Shown here one piece after another: positions 62,161-64,000 of a stretch of DNA of 64,000 nucleotides (position 1 is its first letter; each line of letters opens with the position of its first letter). The DNA comes from Owenia fusiformis. Its lineage: Eukaryota > Annelida > Polychaeta > Sabellida > Oweniidae. Under the pieces are notes generated by a model. That model did not search any database and had not been told where the DNA came from. It saw only the letters and a program-made list of their open reading frames with translations. Both the position numbers and the translations under genes were made by a program. The stretch is from the NCBI GenBank assembly GCA_903813345.2, contig CAIIXF020000003.1, positions 25,685,248-25,749,247 of the forward strand, written 5' to 3'.

Positions 62161-64000
62161 TTCTGGAACCTAATAATTAATGTATTTTGCCAGGTTTCAC
62201 CAAAATCTTCAAATATGGGGGCTGTCAGGAGGGGGTTAAATTAAGTTATAATTTTTTTAAACAAATTCATGTGACTATTTATCTCTAAAGCAAAGGGAGA
62301 ATAACTTTCTTCTAACTCATTAAGAACGTGAAATGTAAAAACCTCATTATCAAGTGATGTTACCATAGCATCTGAAATGTTAGAAATATTACATAAACCA
62401 TATGATGAATCATCTTCACTTCTAATCATGCTTTATACTTCAGATACTTTAAGAATCAAGAATATGAAGAATATGATGAAAATCAGACTATATGTATACT
62501 ATTTATATGAATCATTGAAAGTGCATGGTAAATTATAAAATTGGATCTTTAATATACAGGGTCGAGATAACCGTTTTGACCCCTGTGAATGATAGTCAAA
62601 ATACATGTAAGCTTTCCACATACTTATTAGTTCAGTTCAATACATGCACATTTTTACTCAATAAGATTGAAACAACTATGGTTGTTACTTTTTTTGTTAA
62701 TTTAATATTCTTTTTATAATTGTCAAACAATGACGTTCACAGTAGCTGCCTCCAAAGCTGGATAATTTTGTTAATTCTGATCCAATTTTGAAGATTTGTT
62801 GTCTCTTTAATGTTGCTTATATCTTCCACTCATCAAGTAAGGGACAAAACTATGCACACATTCTGTCATACGGCCTCAGTTCTAATATATATGTTGCTAT
62901 ACTAGGATATTCTGAACCAAAAATGGATTGATGACGTCACAATTAATGCAAATTAGCTAATTTGCATACTTGAATATTGTTACCATATAGTAAATTTAAT
63001 AAGGTTTAATTAGATACCAATATCATCTCTATAGACCAAATAATGGCGAAGCTACATTGATTCAAGACTCCAAGGTAAGATGTATGTATATTATTGTCAA
63101 ATAATGACATTCACGATAGCTGCCTCGAAAGTTACATAACTTTCGTAATACTGATTCAATTTTGAATCTGTTTTCACTTTTATGTTGCTTATACCTTCTT
63201 CTAATAGAATAAAGGACAAAACCTTTCAGAAATTTTGCCATACGGCTTCAGTTCTAATAGATACGTTGCTATAGTTGGAAATTCTGAACCAAAAATAGAT
63301 TGATGACGTCATAATTTATGCAAATTAGATAATTTGCATAACTGAATATCAGAAATTTATGGAAAATTTAACGAGGTTCAATTTGGTACCAATATCATTT
63401 CTATAGACCAAATAATGACAGAGCTACAAATGATTTAAGATACCAAGGTAAGATGTCTAAAGATGCGTAACCATGGTAACTGAATGCCGCCATAAAAGTA
63501 CTATGGGACATTAGTTGGCAATGTTAACAAATGAATTCATTAAATAGACACCCTAGGGATTACAAAAATGTATGTGACTTATTCACACCTTATGGGTGCA
63601 TGGGAACCCCTTGTTCCTACTATACTAAAATGCCTGTTCATAAAACCTGTTTAAGTGGAACAGAACACCTTTGGAACCTCTAAAAAGTTATATATTATAG
63701 AGCTATTCCACTTTATCTACTTCACCACTGGTGGGGATATATATATATATATGTTGTGGGGGTCACAAAGGCTTGTAGCTAGACAAATAAGGCATGAACA
63801 TACAAAATGTCACGACCTGTCATTTGTTACAGAACACCGTCTACAAAAATTGGAGACTACAATATCTCACCATTAGTGGTTGTGACATAAAAATGCATTA
63901 TCTCAAAAATGCAAAAAATCCATTAATCATTTAAATGGTTTTATTATTAATAAGTTTATCTGTATTTTAATAGTGTGCCTTAATGATTAGATTAGCATTT

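Larger units (their letters stand above)
59219..63627. mobile_element. 4.4-kb foldback element with minisatellite core
   Basis: Arms 59219-~60690 and ~62160-63627 (about 1.47 kb each) are near-perfect reverse complements, beginning TAGTATAGTAGGAACAAGGG. Each arm has two diverged ~365-bp tandem sub-repeats (about 59391-59765 and 59766-60125 on the left), each with ATGACGTCATCAAT. The 1.47-kb centre is a GC-rich array. This is the architecture of Foldback/Galileo-type DNA transposons (long TIRs with internal repeats); no transposase was seen, so it is non-autonomous. Confidence 0.85.

Overview
The window is nuclear DNA of an animal. It is AT-rich, with genes split into many short exons (GT-AG introns, all phases consistent) and very rich in foldback elements, MITEs and minisatellites. 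The proteins are clear metazoan SAMHD1 and TRIP13 orthologues. The repeat style suggests a marine invertebrate, but I cannot name the species.

Layout. (1) 1-5908: no gene, repeats only. (2) 5909-25266, minus strand: a complete SAMHD1 gene (SAM + HD dNTP triphosphohydrolase), 15 exons reconstructed, 611 codons plus stop. (3) 25267-26748: head-to-head intergenic region, probably a shared or bidirectional promoter. (4) 26749-34404, plus strand: complete TRIP13/Pch2 AAA+ ATPase gene, 9 exons, 428 codons plus stop. (5) 34405-40507: no gene; tandem repeats, an 851-bp palindrome with a target-site duplication, and a tRNA-derived SINE candidate. (6) 40508-58699, minus strand: a second SAMHD1 copy (paralogue), exons 3-14 present with open frames and intact splice sites. 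Its exons 1-2 would lie beyond the right edge, and its C-terminal exon is gone. (7) 59219-63627: a 4.4-kb foldback element with arms of about 1.47 kb and a GC-rich minisatellite core.

The main biological points are these. SAMHD1 copy 1 carries two alternative versions of exon 9, both 92 bp. They encode the same 31-residue stretch next to the dNTP-binding sites and must be mutually exclusive to keep frame; copy 2 keeps only one type. The final exon of copy 1 encodes a TPxK CDK-type site, matching the regulatory Thr592 region of human SAMHD1. Its 3' splice site plus the first bases of the exon have been amplified into a ~100-bp tandem array of 14 units, giving about ten decoy acceptors in the last intron. 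Copy 2 has lost this exon through an earlier stop codon. Together these suggest repeated remodelling of SAMHD1 nucleotide-site and C-terminal regulation.

Copy 2 introns have also received many mobile elements (LTR element with TSD, foldback elements, three copies of one MITE family) that are absent from the matching positions of copy 1. Functional statements rest on family knowledge; no expression or database data were available.
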